Positions 48,012-58,667 are shown, counted from the stretch's first letter. The stretch: 64,000 nt of DNA from Chitinophaga pinensis (GCA_945902745.1 CAMDNE010000001.1:62001-126000), one strand, 5' to 3'. Numbers and translations are program-made. The notes: generated by a model not told the origin, from the letters alone.

Positions 48012-48719
48012 ATGGAATTAATTGAAACAATCAATTTAATCAATTCACAAAAGAATAGTATTTACAAAATTGAAACTTGGACGGACGACAATAAAGTTTT
48101 GAATAAAGCGGTGGAGAAAGCTCAAAAATTTCTAAATGGTAAACTTCCTATCGAATTAATTGAGTTTTATTCAAAAACTTTTAGAATAGAATTAATCACC
48201 TCTAAAAAGACCAAGTATTACCCAAAAGAATATCGTTTGTCTTCTGTTTTTTCATTAGAAAATACTTTTGATAAATTTAAGCCTCATCCAGTTCCTTTAA
48301 CGGAAAAGCCTACTGAATCTGTGAAGACAAAAAAATCACATGCATGTTCCAATTATTTTCCAGTTGAATATTCTGACGACAAAAAGTATAACGAAATCAC
48401 ACGGCAAAAGGTCTTAATTCCAATTTATGGGACAAGCTCAGTAATTACGCTAGATTTTTATGAGAAAAATGAAAATGGATACACGCTGAAATACTTGGAA
48501 TCAAGAAATAGTGAAATTTATCCAATAAATCTTTCTTTCACCCAATTCATGGATTTTCATGTTTACTTTGGTACAGAAAATTATTGGTTTTTCCCATTTA
48601 TTAAAGAGTATAAATCTGATTTCAAAGGTTTAACAACATTAAGAAATATGTTTGGTGACTTGGAATCACACAAAAATAAAATTATTGAATTAGAGGAATT
48701 AATAAAGGTTTATAAATAA
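48012..48719 (+). CDS. Hypothetical protein
   Basis: 235 aa ORF with good codon context; no motif recognised. Confidence 0.6.
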   Translation: MELIETINLINSQKNSIYKIETWTDDNKVLNKAVEKAQKFLNGKLPIELIEFYSKTFRIELITSKKTKYYPKEYRLSSVFSLENTFDKFKPHPVPLTEKPTESVKTKKSHACSNYFPVEYSDDKKYNEITRQKVLIPIYGTSSVITLDFYEKNENGYTLKYLESRNSEIYPINLSFTQFMDFHVYFGTENYWFFPFIKEYKSDFKGLTTLRNMFGDLESHKNKIIELEELIKVYK

Positions 48720-48792
48720 TAAATTAAAAAACACAAGGACAATAATAGCCTTGGATTATCGTTTAATCAAATTATAATTTAGAATAAACCTC

Positions 48793-49272
48793 ATGATAAA
48801 ATCAATTTTAATTATACCAATCTTTTTTATAATTTTCTTAGCTTTTTCGTCTTGTAGTAAGGAAAAAATCAGTAGCAATTTATACGAAGAATCCATAGCA
48901 TCAGATTTGGTTTTTTACCAAAATACTGATGTGATTTTATCTCCTGCTGGATCAAGTCCTCATGGGCCTTTTAAATTGAAATTTAATGAAAAAGCAAAGA
49001 GTCAACTTGGGTCAGATGGGAAATTACCAGATGGAGCAACTTTCAAAAATGGATCTTTAATTGTAAAAGAAATTTATTCTGGTTCAACTCTACAATTAAT
49101 TGCGGTTATGAAAAAGAATGATTCGAAATATTCTGGTGAAGGTTGGTTATGGGCAGAGTATAAACCTGATGGAACGGCAGTATATAATATAAGTGATAAA
49201 GGAAAATCTTGTATTGCATGTCACTCAGCAAGTATAAATAGAGATTTGACGAACAGCTTTGATTTGCATTAA
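48793..49272 (+). CDS. Cytochrome P460-like lipoprotein
   Basis: Lipobox AFSSCSKE; c-type heme site CIACHSA near C-terminus. Confidence 0.65.
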   Translation: MIKSILIIPIFFIIFLAFSSCSKEKISSNLYEESIASDLVFYQNTDVILSPAGSSPHGPFKLKFNEKAKSQLGSDGKLPDGATFKNGSLIVKEIYSGSTLQLIAVMKKNDSKYSGEGWLWAEYKPDGTAVYNISDKGKSCIACHSASINRDLTNSFDLH

Positions 49273-49333
49273 ACATTCTTAGTAATTTTGAAATGATTAG
49301 ATAGTTTCTAATTTCAAATAAATCTTTATAAAA

Positions 49334-49528
49334 ATGAAATTAATACTATTTAGCGCAACTTGAAAAACAGGATTGTTGCTCATCCAACAAACATTGACTC
49401 TTGGAGATTTTGTTAAAGCCTATATTTGAAAGGCTAAATCTATAAAAGTTGAAAATTCCAATCTTGAAATAATTGTTGGTGAGTTGAGCGACAAAGAGAA
49501 ATTAAATTACTTAAAACGGCTCACATGA
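49334..49528 (+). pseudogene. Truncated NAD(P)H-binding (SDR/NmrA-like) protein remnant
   Basis: MKLILFSAT*KTGLLLIQQTLTLGDFVKAYI*KAKSIKVENSNLEIIVGELSDKEKLNYLKRLT*; two in-frame TGA at the expected GATGKTG Gly and an Arg-like position. Confidence 0.75.
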
Positions 49529-50052
49529 AAAATATTTTATCAATAGGAGGAAGTACAAGCAACAAATCAATCAACAAGAAATTAGCAGATTATACTGCTT
49601 TAATGTTTAAAGATGCAACCGTTCAGTTTTATGATTTAAGTCAAAATGAGCTTCCAATTTTCAGTGTTCAACTGGAAGAAGTTATCGGAATGCCTGAATT
49701 GGTTTTGGATTTTGTTGAACTGATGGACGAGGCAGATTTTTTGGTTCTTTCCCTAGCTGAGAATAACGGTAATTTAAATGCCGGATTTAAGAATTTGTTG
49801 GATTGGGTTTCTAGAATTCCAGGTAGAAAAACATTTAATGAAAAACCAATATTATTAATGGCTACCTCACCTGGTGCAAGAGGCGGCGCGAGTGTCTTAG
49901 AAATAGCGGAAAAATCATTTAAACGACTTGGAGCGGATATAAAAAGCACCTTCTCTTTACCGAGCTTTAATGAAAATTTTGATGTTGAAAAAGGTATCGT
50001 CAATTCAGTTCTATTAGCTGAATTACAAACTATTGTTAAAGGATTAAATTAA
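49525..50052 (+). CDS. NADPH-dependent FMN reductase
   Basis: ILSIGGSTSNKSINKKLADY and FLVLSLAENNGNLNAGFKNLLDWVSR. Confidence 0.88.
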   Translation: MKNILSIGGSTSNKSINKKLADYTALMFKDATVQFYDLSQNELPIFSVQLEEVIGMPELVLDFVELMDEADFLVLSLAENNGNLNAGFKNLLDWVSRIPGRKTFNEKPILLMATSPGARGGASVLEIAEKSFKRLGADIKSTFSLPSFNENFDVEKGIVNSVLLAELQTIVKGLN

Positions 50053-50063
50053 ATGTTTTCAAA

Positions 50064-50438
50064 ATGAACCTCAACCAAATAACGATTCAAGTTTTAGATG
50101 TAGAAAAATCAATAGTTTTCTATGAAAAGCTAGGGTTGAAATTAATTGTTCATACCCATTCAAATTATGCGCGTTTTGAATGTGAAAAAGGAAATTCGAC
50201 TTTTTCATTGCATCAAAATGATCAAGCTAACAATGAAAATGGCACGTGGATTTATTTTGAAACAGAAGAGTTAGATAAAAAAGTGAATGACTTGATTGCG
50301 GATGGTTTTATTTTTGATGAAATGCCAAAAGACCAACCATGGCTTTGGAGAGAAGCACGATTAAGAGACATGGATAATAATCTTCTAATACTTTATTTTG
50401 CTGGAGAAAATCGGGTGAATCCACCATGGAAAAAATGA
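50064..50438 (+). CDS. VOC family (glyoxalase/bleomycin-resistance-like) protein
   Basis: LNQITIQVLDVEKSIVFYEKLGLKLIV; RLRDMDNNLLILY. Confidence 0.9.
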   Translation: MNLNQITIQVLDVEKSIVFYEKLGLKLIVHTHSNYARFECEKGNSTFSLHQNDQANNENGTWIYFETEELDKKVNDLIADGFIFDEMPKDQPWLWREARLRDMDNNLLILYFAGENRVNPPWKK

Positions 50439-50482
50439 AAATAATCATTAAATGTATTCAATATCAATTGTATCGTTAACAG

Positions 50483-50848
50483 ATGAAAGGACAAGTAAGC
50501 AAGAAACGATTTGTACTAAATGTTTTTCAAGAAAAATGCCCTAAATGTGGCATTGGTCACGTGTTTAAACAAAATGTGAGTTTGTTGAAGTTGCCAATCA
50601 TGAATGAGGAGTGTGAAAATTGTAACTACCATTTTGATCGAGAACCTGGCTATTTTTTGGGGGCAATGTACATCAGTTATGGATTAGCAATTTTTCAAGG
50701 AATTGTTACTTTTTTTTTATTGCATTTCCTTTTTCCGAATTTATCGACAACTTGGCTTTCAATTAGTGTTATTGCAGTAATTGCATTGTGTGGACGCAAA
50801 AATTACAAGTTGTCTCGGGTGATTTATATCCATATTTTTCCGTGGTAA
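50483..50848 (+). CDS. DUF983 family protein
   Basis: EKCPKCGIGHVFK..ECENCNYHFDREPGYFLGAMYISYGLA. Confidence 0.88.
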   Translation: MKGQVSKKRFVLNVFQEKCPKCGIGHVFKQNVSLLKLPIMNEECENCNYHFDREPGYFLGAMYISYGLAIFQGIVTFFLLHFLFPNLSTTWLSISVIAVIALCGRKNYKLSRVIYIHIFPW

Positions 50849-50876
50849 ATCTTCCTTAATAATACTGCAGTGAAAA

Positions 50877-51443
50877 ATGGAAGAATTAAACGGGACACCA
50901 AAATTTGAAATCATAAAAATCGGATTGTCGGAAATTGAACAATTGCGTGAAATAAGCATTGAAACTTTCGTCGAAACATTTAAAGAAACCAATACTCAAA
51001 ATAATCTTCAACAATTTTTGAATGAAGCATATTCTCTAGATCAACTTAAAAGTGAATTAGAGAACCCAAACTCCGAATTTTTCTTTGCGAAATTTGGGTA
51101 TGAAATCATGGGGTATTTAAAAATAAATCAAGGTGAAGCTCAAAAAGAATCAATCGGTCATAACGCTTTGGAATTGGAACGTATCTATATTTTAAATAAG
51201 TTTCAGGGTAAAAAAATCGGTCAAATTTTATTGGATTATACATTTGAAATCGCCAAAAAGACAAATCTTGATTGGGTTTGGTTAGGTGTTTGGGAGCACA
51301 ATCAAAGAGCGATTAATTTTTACCTTAAAAATGGTTTTGTTCAATTCGATCAGCATATTTTCACTGTTGGAGACGATGATCAAACAGACATCCTAATGAA
51401 GTTAGAAGTGGATAAAACTAAATCTTACTTTACGCCATTCTGA
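50877..51443 (+). CDS. GNAT family N-acetyltransferase
   Basis: LERIYILNKFQGKKIGQILLDYTFEIAKKTNLDWVWLGVWEHNQRAINFYLKNGF. Confidence 0.93.
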   Translation: MEELNGTPKFEIIKIGLSEIEQLREISIETFVETFKETNTQNNLQQFLNEAYSLDQLKSELENPNSEFFFAKFGYEIMGYLKINQGEAQKESIGHNALELERIYILNKFQGKKIGQILLDYTFEIAKKTNLDWVWLGVWEHNQRAINFYLKNGFVQFDQHIFTVGDDDQTDILMKLEVDKTKSYFTPF

Positions 51444-51456
51444 ACCATTTCTTTTA

Positions 51457-52545
51457 TTGTATGTATTCGGTGACATGAAAACAATCTTGGCTCTAATTTT
51501 TACGTTGATTTTTCAAGTATTCCCAAAAAATCTAACAGCACAATTTTATTTTGATTCACAACCTCCCGATACTATTTATCACCCATTCGATAAAGGAATT
51601 CAATTAATAGAAATTGATTATCTCTCCTTTTTCACAGAAGTAGACTTTTTCTACTCAACTAGGAGTCAGGCTCCATCTTTTGACAATCGACCAATTGGCA
51701 ATGAATATATTTTTCGTGATACGACAGGTAAAATTGTGAAGTCTTTTAATTCTTACATGAATCAAGATTCATTGAATACAAAGTTTAAGGTTGTACCCTT
51801 TGAAGGAACAACCAAAACACAAAAGGACGAACATGAGGAGATGCCTTTTTATGAACGGCAAATAGAAATATGGCCTATTCGAAATAAGAATAAACTGATT
51901 TTTAATTTCAGAATTACGGAATACAATGACACAGACACCTCATTTACCAACCATTTAAAGAAGGGACTAATAGATCTAAATGGAAATATCATTCTGCCAA
52001 TTATATATGACAATATTTATTGTTACCGCGATTGGATGGTTGTTCAAAAAGACAACCAGTGGGGATTGATGAATTATGCTGGGGAAACATTAATACCACT
52101 TGTAAATGACAGTTATAATAACGGGTATAGTGATTACACCAAAGTAATTTACTTTTTAAAAGACACCGTTTTTTCTTATGCCTATATTACTGGAAGCAAA
52201 AAGAAAGTTATTCTAAATGATATCACGTATGCAATGAGCGAAGACTTGGGGATTTTGATAGTGAAAAAGGATTCGCTATTTGGTGTGTTTAATGTTTTTA
52301 TGAATAAAATGGTTGTTCCTTGTGTTTATGACATTGTTTCATTTGTTTCATTTCCAAGTGAGGAAGAACGAGTTGCCATTCATGTTGGAATGAATAAAAA
52401 ACATGGGGCTATGAGTATCGAAGGTAAAACGCTTATTCCATGCATTTATGACCGAATTGGGCTTTGGGATCACTATAAAACGCCAGGATTTATAAAAGTT
52501 GAATTGAATGGGAAAGCATCCGAATTGAAGATTGGAAATTTGTGA
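51457..52545 (+). CDS. WG repeat-containing protein
   Basis: KDNQWGLMNYAGETLIPLVND and related degenerate WG units; signal peptide. Confidence 0.8.
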   Translation: MYVFGDMKTILALIFTLIFQVFPKNLTAQFYFDSQPPDTIYHPFDKGIQLIEIDYLSFFTEVDFFYSTRSQAPSFDNRPIGNEYIFRDTTGKIVKSFNSYMNQDSLNTKFKVVPFEGTTKTQKDEHEEMPFYERQIEIWPIRNKNKLIFNFRITEYNDTDTSFTNHLKKGLIDLNGNIILPIIYDNIYCYRDWMVVQKDNQWGLMNYAGETLIPLVNDSYNNGYSDYTKVIYFLKDTVFSYAYITGSKKKVILNDITYAMSEDLGILIVKKDSLFGVFNVFMNKMVVPCVYDIVSFVSFPSEEERVAIHVGMNKKHGAMSIEGKTLIPCIYDRIGLWDHYKTPGFIKVELNGKASELKIGNL

Positions 52546-52579
52546 ACTGAATATTTTAGTTAATTTGTGTCATAAATAG

Positions 52580-53572
52580 TTGTTTATGTCAATTCAAATA
52601 GCCGTAACGGGAGCAAGCGGACACATAGGAAATGTGGTTTGTCGTAAATTATTAGAAAATGGATATCGTGTTAAAGCGCTGTATCATTCCGATAAATCTG
52701 GTCTTGAAGGTTTGAATGTTGAACTCATTCAGGGTAGCACTTTAAACAAAAATGACTTATCAAACCTAATTGACGGTTGTGAGATAGTTATCAATTGTGC
52801 TGCAATTATAAGTATCAATGGTGACCCAAAAGGTGATGTTTTTAGAACAAATACAGAAGGTCCAAAAAATGTTTTGGAAGTTGCTATTGAAAAGGGTGTG
52901 AAAAAACTTATTCATCTCAGTAGTGTTCACGCTGTGACTGAATTACCACATTCTCAAACTTATGATGAAACTCGACCATATAAAACAAAGGCTGATTTTG
53001 TGTATGATTATTCGAAAGCAATTGGGGAACAACTGCTACTCAATAGTAAACAAACAACTGAGTTAGATGTGGTCATTGTTCGACCGAGCTGCGTTGTGGG
53101 ACCGTTTGATTTTAAACCTTCTAAAATGGGAGTAGCCCTGCTTGATTTTTATAAGCAGAAAATCCCATTTCTTCCATTCGGCGGATACGACCTTGTTGAT
53201 GTTCGCGACGTTGCTAATGCAATAATTACTGCAATTACAAAAGGGAATAATAAAGAAATTTATTTGTTGAGTGGCAAATATTATAGTCTAAAAGAACTTT
53301 CCCAAGAAGTTCGCACTGTTACTGGTAAAAAAGTTCCAACAACCGTATTGCCTTATGCTTTCCTTAAATGTATTGTACCTTTTGCAACAGCTTATTATAA
53401 AATTTCAAGAAAAACACCTACTATAACAAATGAGTCAATCGCAGCCTTGAAAAATGGACATCCAGCAATGGATAATTCGAAAGCTAAAAGAGATTTAGGA
53501 TTTAAGTGTCGACCTTTAGTTGAAACACTTACTGATTTTTATGCGTGGCAGAAAGAAAAAAAAGTAATTTAA
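52580..53572 (+). CDS. NAD-dependent epimerase/dehydratase (extended SDR)
   Basis: VTGASGHIGNVVCRKLLENGYRVKAL; YDYSKAIGEQ. Confidence 0.93.
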   Translation: MFMSIQIAVTGASGHIGNVVCRKLLENGYRVKALYHSDKSGLEGLNVELIQGSTLNKNDLSNLIDGCEIVINCAAIISINGDPKGDVFRTNTEGPKNVLEVAIEKGVKKLIHLSSVHAVTELPHSQTYDETRPYKTKADFVYDYSKAIGEQLLLNSKQTTELDVVIVRPSCVVGPFDFKPSKMGVALLDFYKQKIPFLPFGGYDLVDVRDVANAIITAITKGNNKEIYLLSGKYYSLKELSQEVRTVTGKKVPTTVLPYAFLKCIVPFATAYYKISRKTPTITNESIAALKNGHPAMDNSKAKRDLGFKCRPLVETLTDFYAWQKEKKVI

Positions 53573-53576
53573 AACC

Positions 53577-54341
53577 ATGAAATTAGAAACCTTAGAACTT
53601 ATTGCATATGTCTGGTTGGGAATTGCTGTCGCAGTGCATGTAACCATGTTTTTCATTACCGCTCCATTTGGTCGACACACCTCTGATAAATGGGGGAAAT
53701 CTATCAACAATAAATTAGGGTGGTTCATTATGGAAATGCCATCCTTATTGATAATGCTCTATTTTTTGTTTTGGGGAACAAATTCCTTCAACTCATATGT
53801 CTGGATCTTATTTGTCTTGTGGATTTTACATTATGTGAATCGCACTTTGATTTTTCCACTTCGAATAAAGCCAACAGAGAAAAAAATGCCTGTTTTTATT
53901 GTCGCGAATGCGATTCTTTTCAATTTAATGAATGCAGGTTTAAACGGATATTTTTTAGCTGAATTGTCAACCAAGTCAGCATACAATGAAAATTGGATTA
54001 CAAGTCCTTCTTTTATTATTGGTTTTTCACTTTTCATAATTGGCATGTTAATCAATTGGAAATCTGACACCATTTTAATCAACCTTCGTAAAAAAGGCGA
54101 CACTGGATATTACATACCGAAAGGCTTTTTATTTGAGTTTATTTCTTCTCCGAACCTATTTGGTGAAATAGTTGAATGGTCAGGTTTTGCTATTATGGCA
54201 TGGAATCTTCCTGCTTTGACTTTTCTCGTTTGGACCTTCGCAAACTTGGTTCCTCGTTCAAAAAACCACCACGATTGGTTGTTGAAGAAATTTGAGAATT
54301 ATCCAAAGGATCGAAAAAAGGTTTTCCCATTTATATATTAA
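53577..54341 (+). CDS. Steroid 5-alpha-reductase-like/DUF1295-type membrane protein
   Basis: Polytopic; C-terminal GYYIPKGFLFEFISSPNLFGEIVEWSGFAIMAWNLP. Confidence 0.8.
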   Translation: MKLETLELIAYVWLGIAVAVHVTMFFITAPFGRHTSDKWGKSINNKLGWFIMEMPSLLIMLYFLFWGTNSFNSYVWILFVLWILHYVNRTLIFPLRIKPTEKKMPVFIVANAILFNLMNAGLNGYFLAELSTKSAYNENWITSPSFIIGFSLFIIGMLINWKSDTILINLRKKGDTGYYIPKGFLFEFISSPNLFGEIVEWSGFAIMAWNLPALTFLVWTFANLVPRSKNHHDWLLKKFENYPKDRKKVFPFIY

Positions 54342-54344
54342 TTT

Positions 54345-54908
54345 ATGTCAATGAATTTTATTTCACCGATTAATCAAGCCGATTTTAAAGAAATTTTAAC
54401 TCTTTCTGACAAACTGCTTGGTGCTGGGTATTTGGACGAAATGCAACTTCAAAAATACCTCGGTGATAAGCACAAAACTGGCATTGTTTCAAAATCAAGT
54501 AAAGGCGAAATAACAGGTTTTCAATTGGTGCTAACGTGTGAACTTGACGAATTACTTCAAATGTCAGTCAGTGAACACAATTGGTTCAAAGAATATTTTT
54601 CAAGCAAAGCTCCAATTGGTGTCATAAAAACAGTAGGAGTGAACCCTGAATACAAAAACCAAGGAATAGGAACCTTATTGACATCTAAAGGAATTGAAAT
54701 TCTTCAAAAAGAAGCAACTACCATTATTTCCATGTGCTGGGATCAAAAAGATGACACACCTTTTGCGCGAGTTCTTGAGAAATGCAATATACACTTAATA
54801 AAAACCATTCCAGCTTACTGGGAAGAAGATAGTTTGGCTAAAGAATACAGTTGCAAGATTTGTGGTGAACCACCTTGTTTGTGTGCTGCCTTGATTTATG
54901 AATTTTGA
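54345..54908 (+). CDS. GNAT family acetyltransferase with C-terminal Cys cluster
   Basis: TVGVNPEYKNQGIGTLLTSKGIEIL; C-terminal CKICGEPPCLCAALIYEF. Confidence 0.8.
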   Translation: MSMNFISPINQADFKEILTLSDKLLGAGYLDEMQLQKYLGDKHKTGIVSKSSKGEITGFQLVLTCELDELLQMSVSEHNWFKEYFSSKAPIGVIKTVGVNPEYKNQGIGTLLTSKGIEILQKEATTIISMCWDQKDDTPFARVLEKCNIHLIKTIPAYWEEDSLAKEYSCKICGEPPCLCAALIYEF

Positions 54909-54947
54909 TATAATATAAAAAGACACAAATAATCGACTTGAGCATTT

Positions 54948-57900
54948 CTACTCAAGAACCAAAGTCACAAATCCATGTTTATCTACTTCTACAAAGTCAT
55001 ATTGGGTACCAGTTAATTTGTAGAAATAAACACCTTCTGAGCATATCTCACCTGATTTATTTCTGCCGTCCCATAAATACAATCCTTTCTGATCATACAT
55101 TTCGCTTACAACATTTCCCCATCTGTTTAAAATGATAATGTCGTAACGTGTGAAAACAGGTTGCCGCATCATGAAAATATCATTGATTCCATCTTGATTT
55201 GCAGTAAGCACATTCGGAATGAAAAGCTCTGCTGTAATAAAAACTGGAATACTCATTTCTGCTGTACAACCGAGTGAGTCTGTTACAATTAACGTCACAT
55301 TATATTGACCAGGATATTGCCATTCATAGTTAAATCCTCCTCCTGAATTGTTCGAGAAATTATCTTGACTAAAGGTCCAATTCCAAGTTGTAAGTCCGCC
55401 TGTACCACCAGAAGAATTTTCAGTAATCAGCATCGGTTCATAAACAGGAATTGAAATCGGATTAACAGCGAAATTAATGTCGATTGGAGTAATTATCGTT
55501 GTAATTGGAGGCATCATATATTCAACTTGACAATTGTTATTATCCATAAGTGTTGCGATTGGAATATAGGTTCCAGCATTGTCATAAATGTATGTGAAGT
55601 TGTCTAAATTATCCAAGGTTTGGCCATTTCCTAAGTCCCAAATTATATTGGTGACATTCGATAAATTAGATGGAATGAATTCAAATTCCGGATGACACAA
55701 CGTACCAACATTTAACCAATCTACATCTCCAGATGGACCACCAATCGAAAGATAATCCACATAAGTTATGGAATCAGAACAGCCAAATTGATCTGTAATT
55801 AATAATGATGCAGTATAAATACCTGCAAAAACATAGCTATTACTAGGGTTTTGAAACGTTGAGCCGTTGTTGTCACCAAAATCCCAATTCCATTGAACAA
55901 CATTACCATAAGACGTTGAATTATCAGTTAAATCGGCAAATACTGGTGGACAAGTATAATTTCCGTTGGCATCAACATTTGATCCCGTAAAAACATACGT
56001 TGCATTTGGTTGTGGAAGAGATACTATAATTGTAGTTTCCATAGTGTCCATGCAGCCATTTATATCTGATACAATCAACATAACATCATGAGAAATGGAT
56101 GTTGCATTCGTTGGATTAATTTCGTTTAAAAATCCAGTGTAGTTGGAAAGATTTGAAACAGAAACCCCATCTAAAAACCATTGAGATGTATTAAAATTTG
56201 CCGAAGTATTTACAGTATTAAACGTTTCTAAATTACATACAACTGAATCTAAAGTAAACGCCGCCGTTGGAGCAGTTAAAATAGTTGTCACGTTTACTTG
56301 AGGCGAAACACAACCAAATGCATCAGTAACCACTAGACTAGTCACAAAACTTCCCGTTGATGTAAAGTTGTAGTTGGTTGGTTGAGAAACATTATTGGTT
56401 ATTTGTGAAGTGTTATCTGCAAAAGTCCAATTAAAAATCGATAATCCAGCTCCGTTACCCACCGTGCTTGAATTATTTGTAAATATCACATTTAAAGGAA
56501 CACAACCTGCAGAAGCGGAGGGCGAAATCTGAGCAATTGGCTGTTGTAATACGGTAAAATCATTCAGAATTTGTGTATCAGTGCAACCTACATTATTGCT
56601 AATTTGAAATGTTACGTCATAAGAACCTGAAGTGTTATAGGTATAGTTTTGATTCTGTCCAGTAAGGTTTGTTCCATTCCCCATATTATATGAATAGGAG
56701 GTTATAGGGTCTGATGAAATGGATGCATTGGTAAAATTCATTGCAAAATTTCTGCAAATAGAATCGTTTACAACGTTGAAATTTGCATCAATAATTGAAA
56801 TATTAATCGTTTGAGTAATACTATCAGAACAACCAGTAGTGTAATTGTGAACCAATTGTTGAATGGTAAAAGTGCCATAACTGTTATACGTATGAGACAT
56901 GGAACCCTGATTAGGGTCTGTGAATAGTGCCGGTGAAACCAAAAAATTTGAATTCCCATCACCCCAAGTCCACGTCATATCTACATTGTCTGAATTTTCA
57001 CCCAATATTGCATTATCGGTGAATGCTACAGAAAGTGGTAATGTTGGGTTGCAAAACACCATTTGTGATGGACTAAATAAGGCTATTGGTGCTTTTATGA
57101 AGATTGCATTAGGTACAAGTAATGTGTCACGACAACCACGAAATGATACAATTAATTGTACATCAAAATAACCCGTATCGATTGGATAATTATAGGTTGG
57201 ATTTTCTAAAGGACTTGTTCCCCCATCGCCAAAATCCCATGCCCAAGTAACATCATTTGCTCCATAACCAGGGGGAATTACAGTTGTACTTGTAAAATTG
57301 AATTCAGATTTTGCACAATCAAGAATAGGAGTATAGGTAAAGCTAACAACTGGCGGAATTCCAGCAGAAATGTAATCAGTAAGTATTATTGTTTCCGAGC
57401 AACCTCCATCGGTTGTGATGGTAAGTGTTACCGTATACACTCCTTCAGAGTAGATTTGAACAGGCGGATTTTGACCAGAGAAGGTGCTTCCATTTCCAAA
57501 ATTCCACAACCATCCCGTAATAGGATTGGCTAATGAATTTGGAGAAGTGGATAAGTCGGTAAATTGAACCGATAAATTTTCACACCCTTCAACAACATCT
57601 GCTTCAAAATTTGCAATCAATGGAGAAACTACAATGTAGTTAACCAATGTAACTGTATTTACACAACTATTGGCATCTGTAAGTGTTAAAGAAACGTTGT
57701 ATGCTCCTACGTTGTTATAAGTTTGGTTAGGTGGATTGGATCCTGTAAATGTAGAACCATTGCCAAAATTCCAATTAAAAACGCCGCTTCCTGCTGATGT
57801 GTTGGTATAATCCACCACTAATGGATCACAACCGGTTAGCGGGGTTGCAGAAAAACTTGCTTGAGGAAGTGGATTTACAATAATTACTTGATTAAATACG

Positions 57901-58667
57901 TCAGAACAGCCATTTGTAGTATTTTGAGAAGTTAATGACGCTGTATATGTTCCAGCTGTAGGATAAGATATCGTTGGATTTTGAGAATTGCTTATGGTCC
58001 CATTTCCAAAAGCCCATGACCAACTGTTTGCACCCGCTGTAGATTGATCTTGAAAAATAACGTTCTGTCCAACACAAACTGTATTTGAACTCACTGAATA
58101 AGTGGTTTGAAAATTTTGTACGGTTATGTTTTGACTAAATGAATTTATACATCCCGTCGCTGTATTTGTAACAGTTAAAGTTACATTGAAAATACCTGTT
58201 GTAGTGTAATTTGCATTGGTCGGGGTTTGAACTGTAGATGTTTGACCATTGCCGAAATTCCAGTTGTACGTATAACTTCCACTTCCTGGAGATACTGCGC
58301 TGAATATTGGCGAATAAGGAAAAGTACAACTTGTTAATGGTGTTGTGAAACTCACATTAGGAAGTGGATTGACTGTAATGTAATTTGATTTTACTTCTGC
58401 AATAGAAACACTTCCATTAAATACAATAAGTGTAATATTAAAGGTTCCTGCAACTGTGTATGTATGTGTAGGATTTTGAACCGTCGATGTACTTCCGTCA
58501 CCAAAATTCCAAGCCCATGAAACCATTGGTCCACCAGTTGTTAAATCAGTAAAAGAGATTGAATTTCCAACACAAATAGTTAATGGTGTTGCTGAAAAAT
58601 TCACATTCAATTGACTGGAAACATTGAAGCTTACAAAGAAGAGAAAATAAAGAAAATAGTTTTTCAT
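54948..58667 (-). CDS. Large multi-PKD adhesin-like protein, T9SS type B (gliding-motility C-terminal domain)
   Basis: 1239 aa; repeated WNFGNGxTxxxQNPxxxY PKD units; C-terminus VLTANQDGINDIFMMRQPVFTRYDIIILNRWGNVV..GRNKSGEICSEGVYFYKL. Confidence 0.92.
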   Translation of the reverse strand: MKNYFLYFLFFVSFNVSSQLNVNFSATPLTICVGNSISFTDLTTGGPMVSWAWNFGDGSTSTVQNPTHTYTVAGTFNITLIVFNGSVSIAEVKSNYITVNPLPNVSFTTPLTSCTFPYSPIFSAVSPGSGSYTYNWNFGNGQTSTVQTPTNANYTTTGIFNVTLTVTNTATGCINSFSQNITVQNFQTTYSVSSNTVCVGQNVIFQDQSTAGANSWSWAFGNGTISNSQNPTISYPTAGTYTASLTSQNTTNGCSDVFNQVIIVNPLPQASFSATPLTGCDPLVVDYTNTSAGSGVFNWNFGNGSTFTGSNPPNQTYNNVGAYNVSLTLTDANSCVNTVTLVNYIVVSPLIANFEADVVEGCENLSVQFTDLSTSPNSLANPITGWLWNFGNGSTFSGQNPPVQIYSEGVYTVTLTITTDGGCSETIILTDYISAGIPPVVSFTYTPILDCAKSEFNFTSTTVIPPGYGANDVTWAWDFGDGGTSPLENPTYNYPIDTGYFDVQLIVSFRGCRDTLLVPNAIFIKAPIALFSPSQMVFCNPTLPLSVAFTDNAILGENSDNVDMTWTWGDGNSNFLVSPALFTDPNQGSMSHTYNSYGTFTIQQLVHNYTTGCSDSITQTINISIIDANFNVVNDSICRNFAMNFTNASISSDPITSYSYNMGNGTNLTGQNQNYTYNTSGSYDVTFQISNNVGCTDTQILNDFTVLQQPIAQISPSASAGCVPLNVIFTNNSSTVGNGAGLSIFNWTFADNTSQITNNVSQPTNYNFTSTGSFVTSLVVTDAFGCVSPQVNVTTILTAPTAAFTLDSVVCNLETFNTVNTSANFNTSQWFLDGVSVSNLSNYTGFLNEINPTNATSISHDVMLIVSDINGCMDTMETTIIVSLPQPNATYVFTGSNVDANGNYTCPPVFADLTDNSTSYGNVVQWNWDFGDNNGSTFQNPSNSYVFAGIYTASLLITDQFGCSDSITYVDYLSIGGPSGDVDWLNVGTLCHPEFEFIPSNLSNVTNIIWDLGNGQTLDNLDNFTYIYDNAGTYIPIATLMDNNNCQVEYMMPPITTIITPIDINFAVNPISIPVYEPMLITENSSGGTGGLTTWNWTFSQDNFSNNSGGGFNYEWQYPGQYNVTLIVTDSLGCTAEMSIPVFITAELFIPNVLTANQDGINDIFMMRQPVFTRYDIIILNRWGNVVSEMYDQKGLYLWDGRNKSGEICSEGVYFYKLTGTQYDFVEVDKHGFVTLVLE

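Noticed and set aside
49334-49528. TGA recoding (as Gly or Trp)
   Set aside because: The two TGA positions imply different residues, the frame is truncated after 65 codons, and TGA acts as a stop elsewhere; simple pseudogenisation is more economical.
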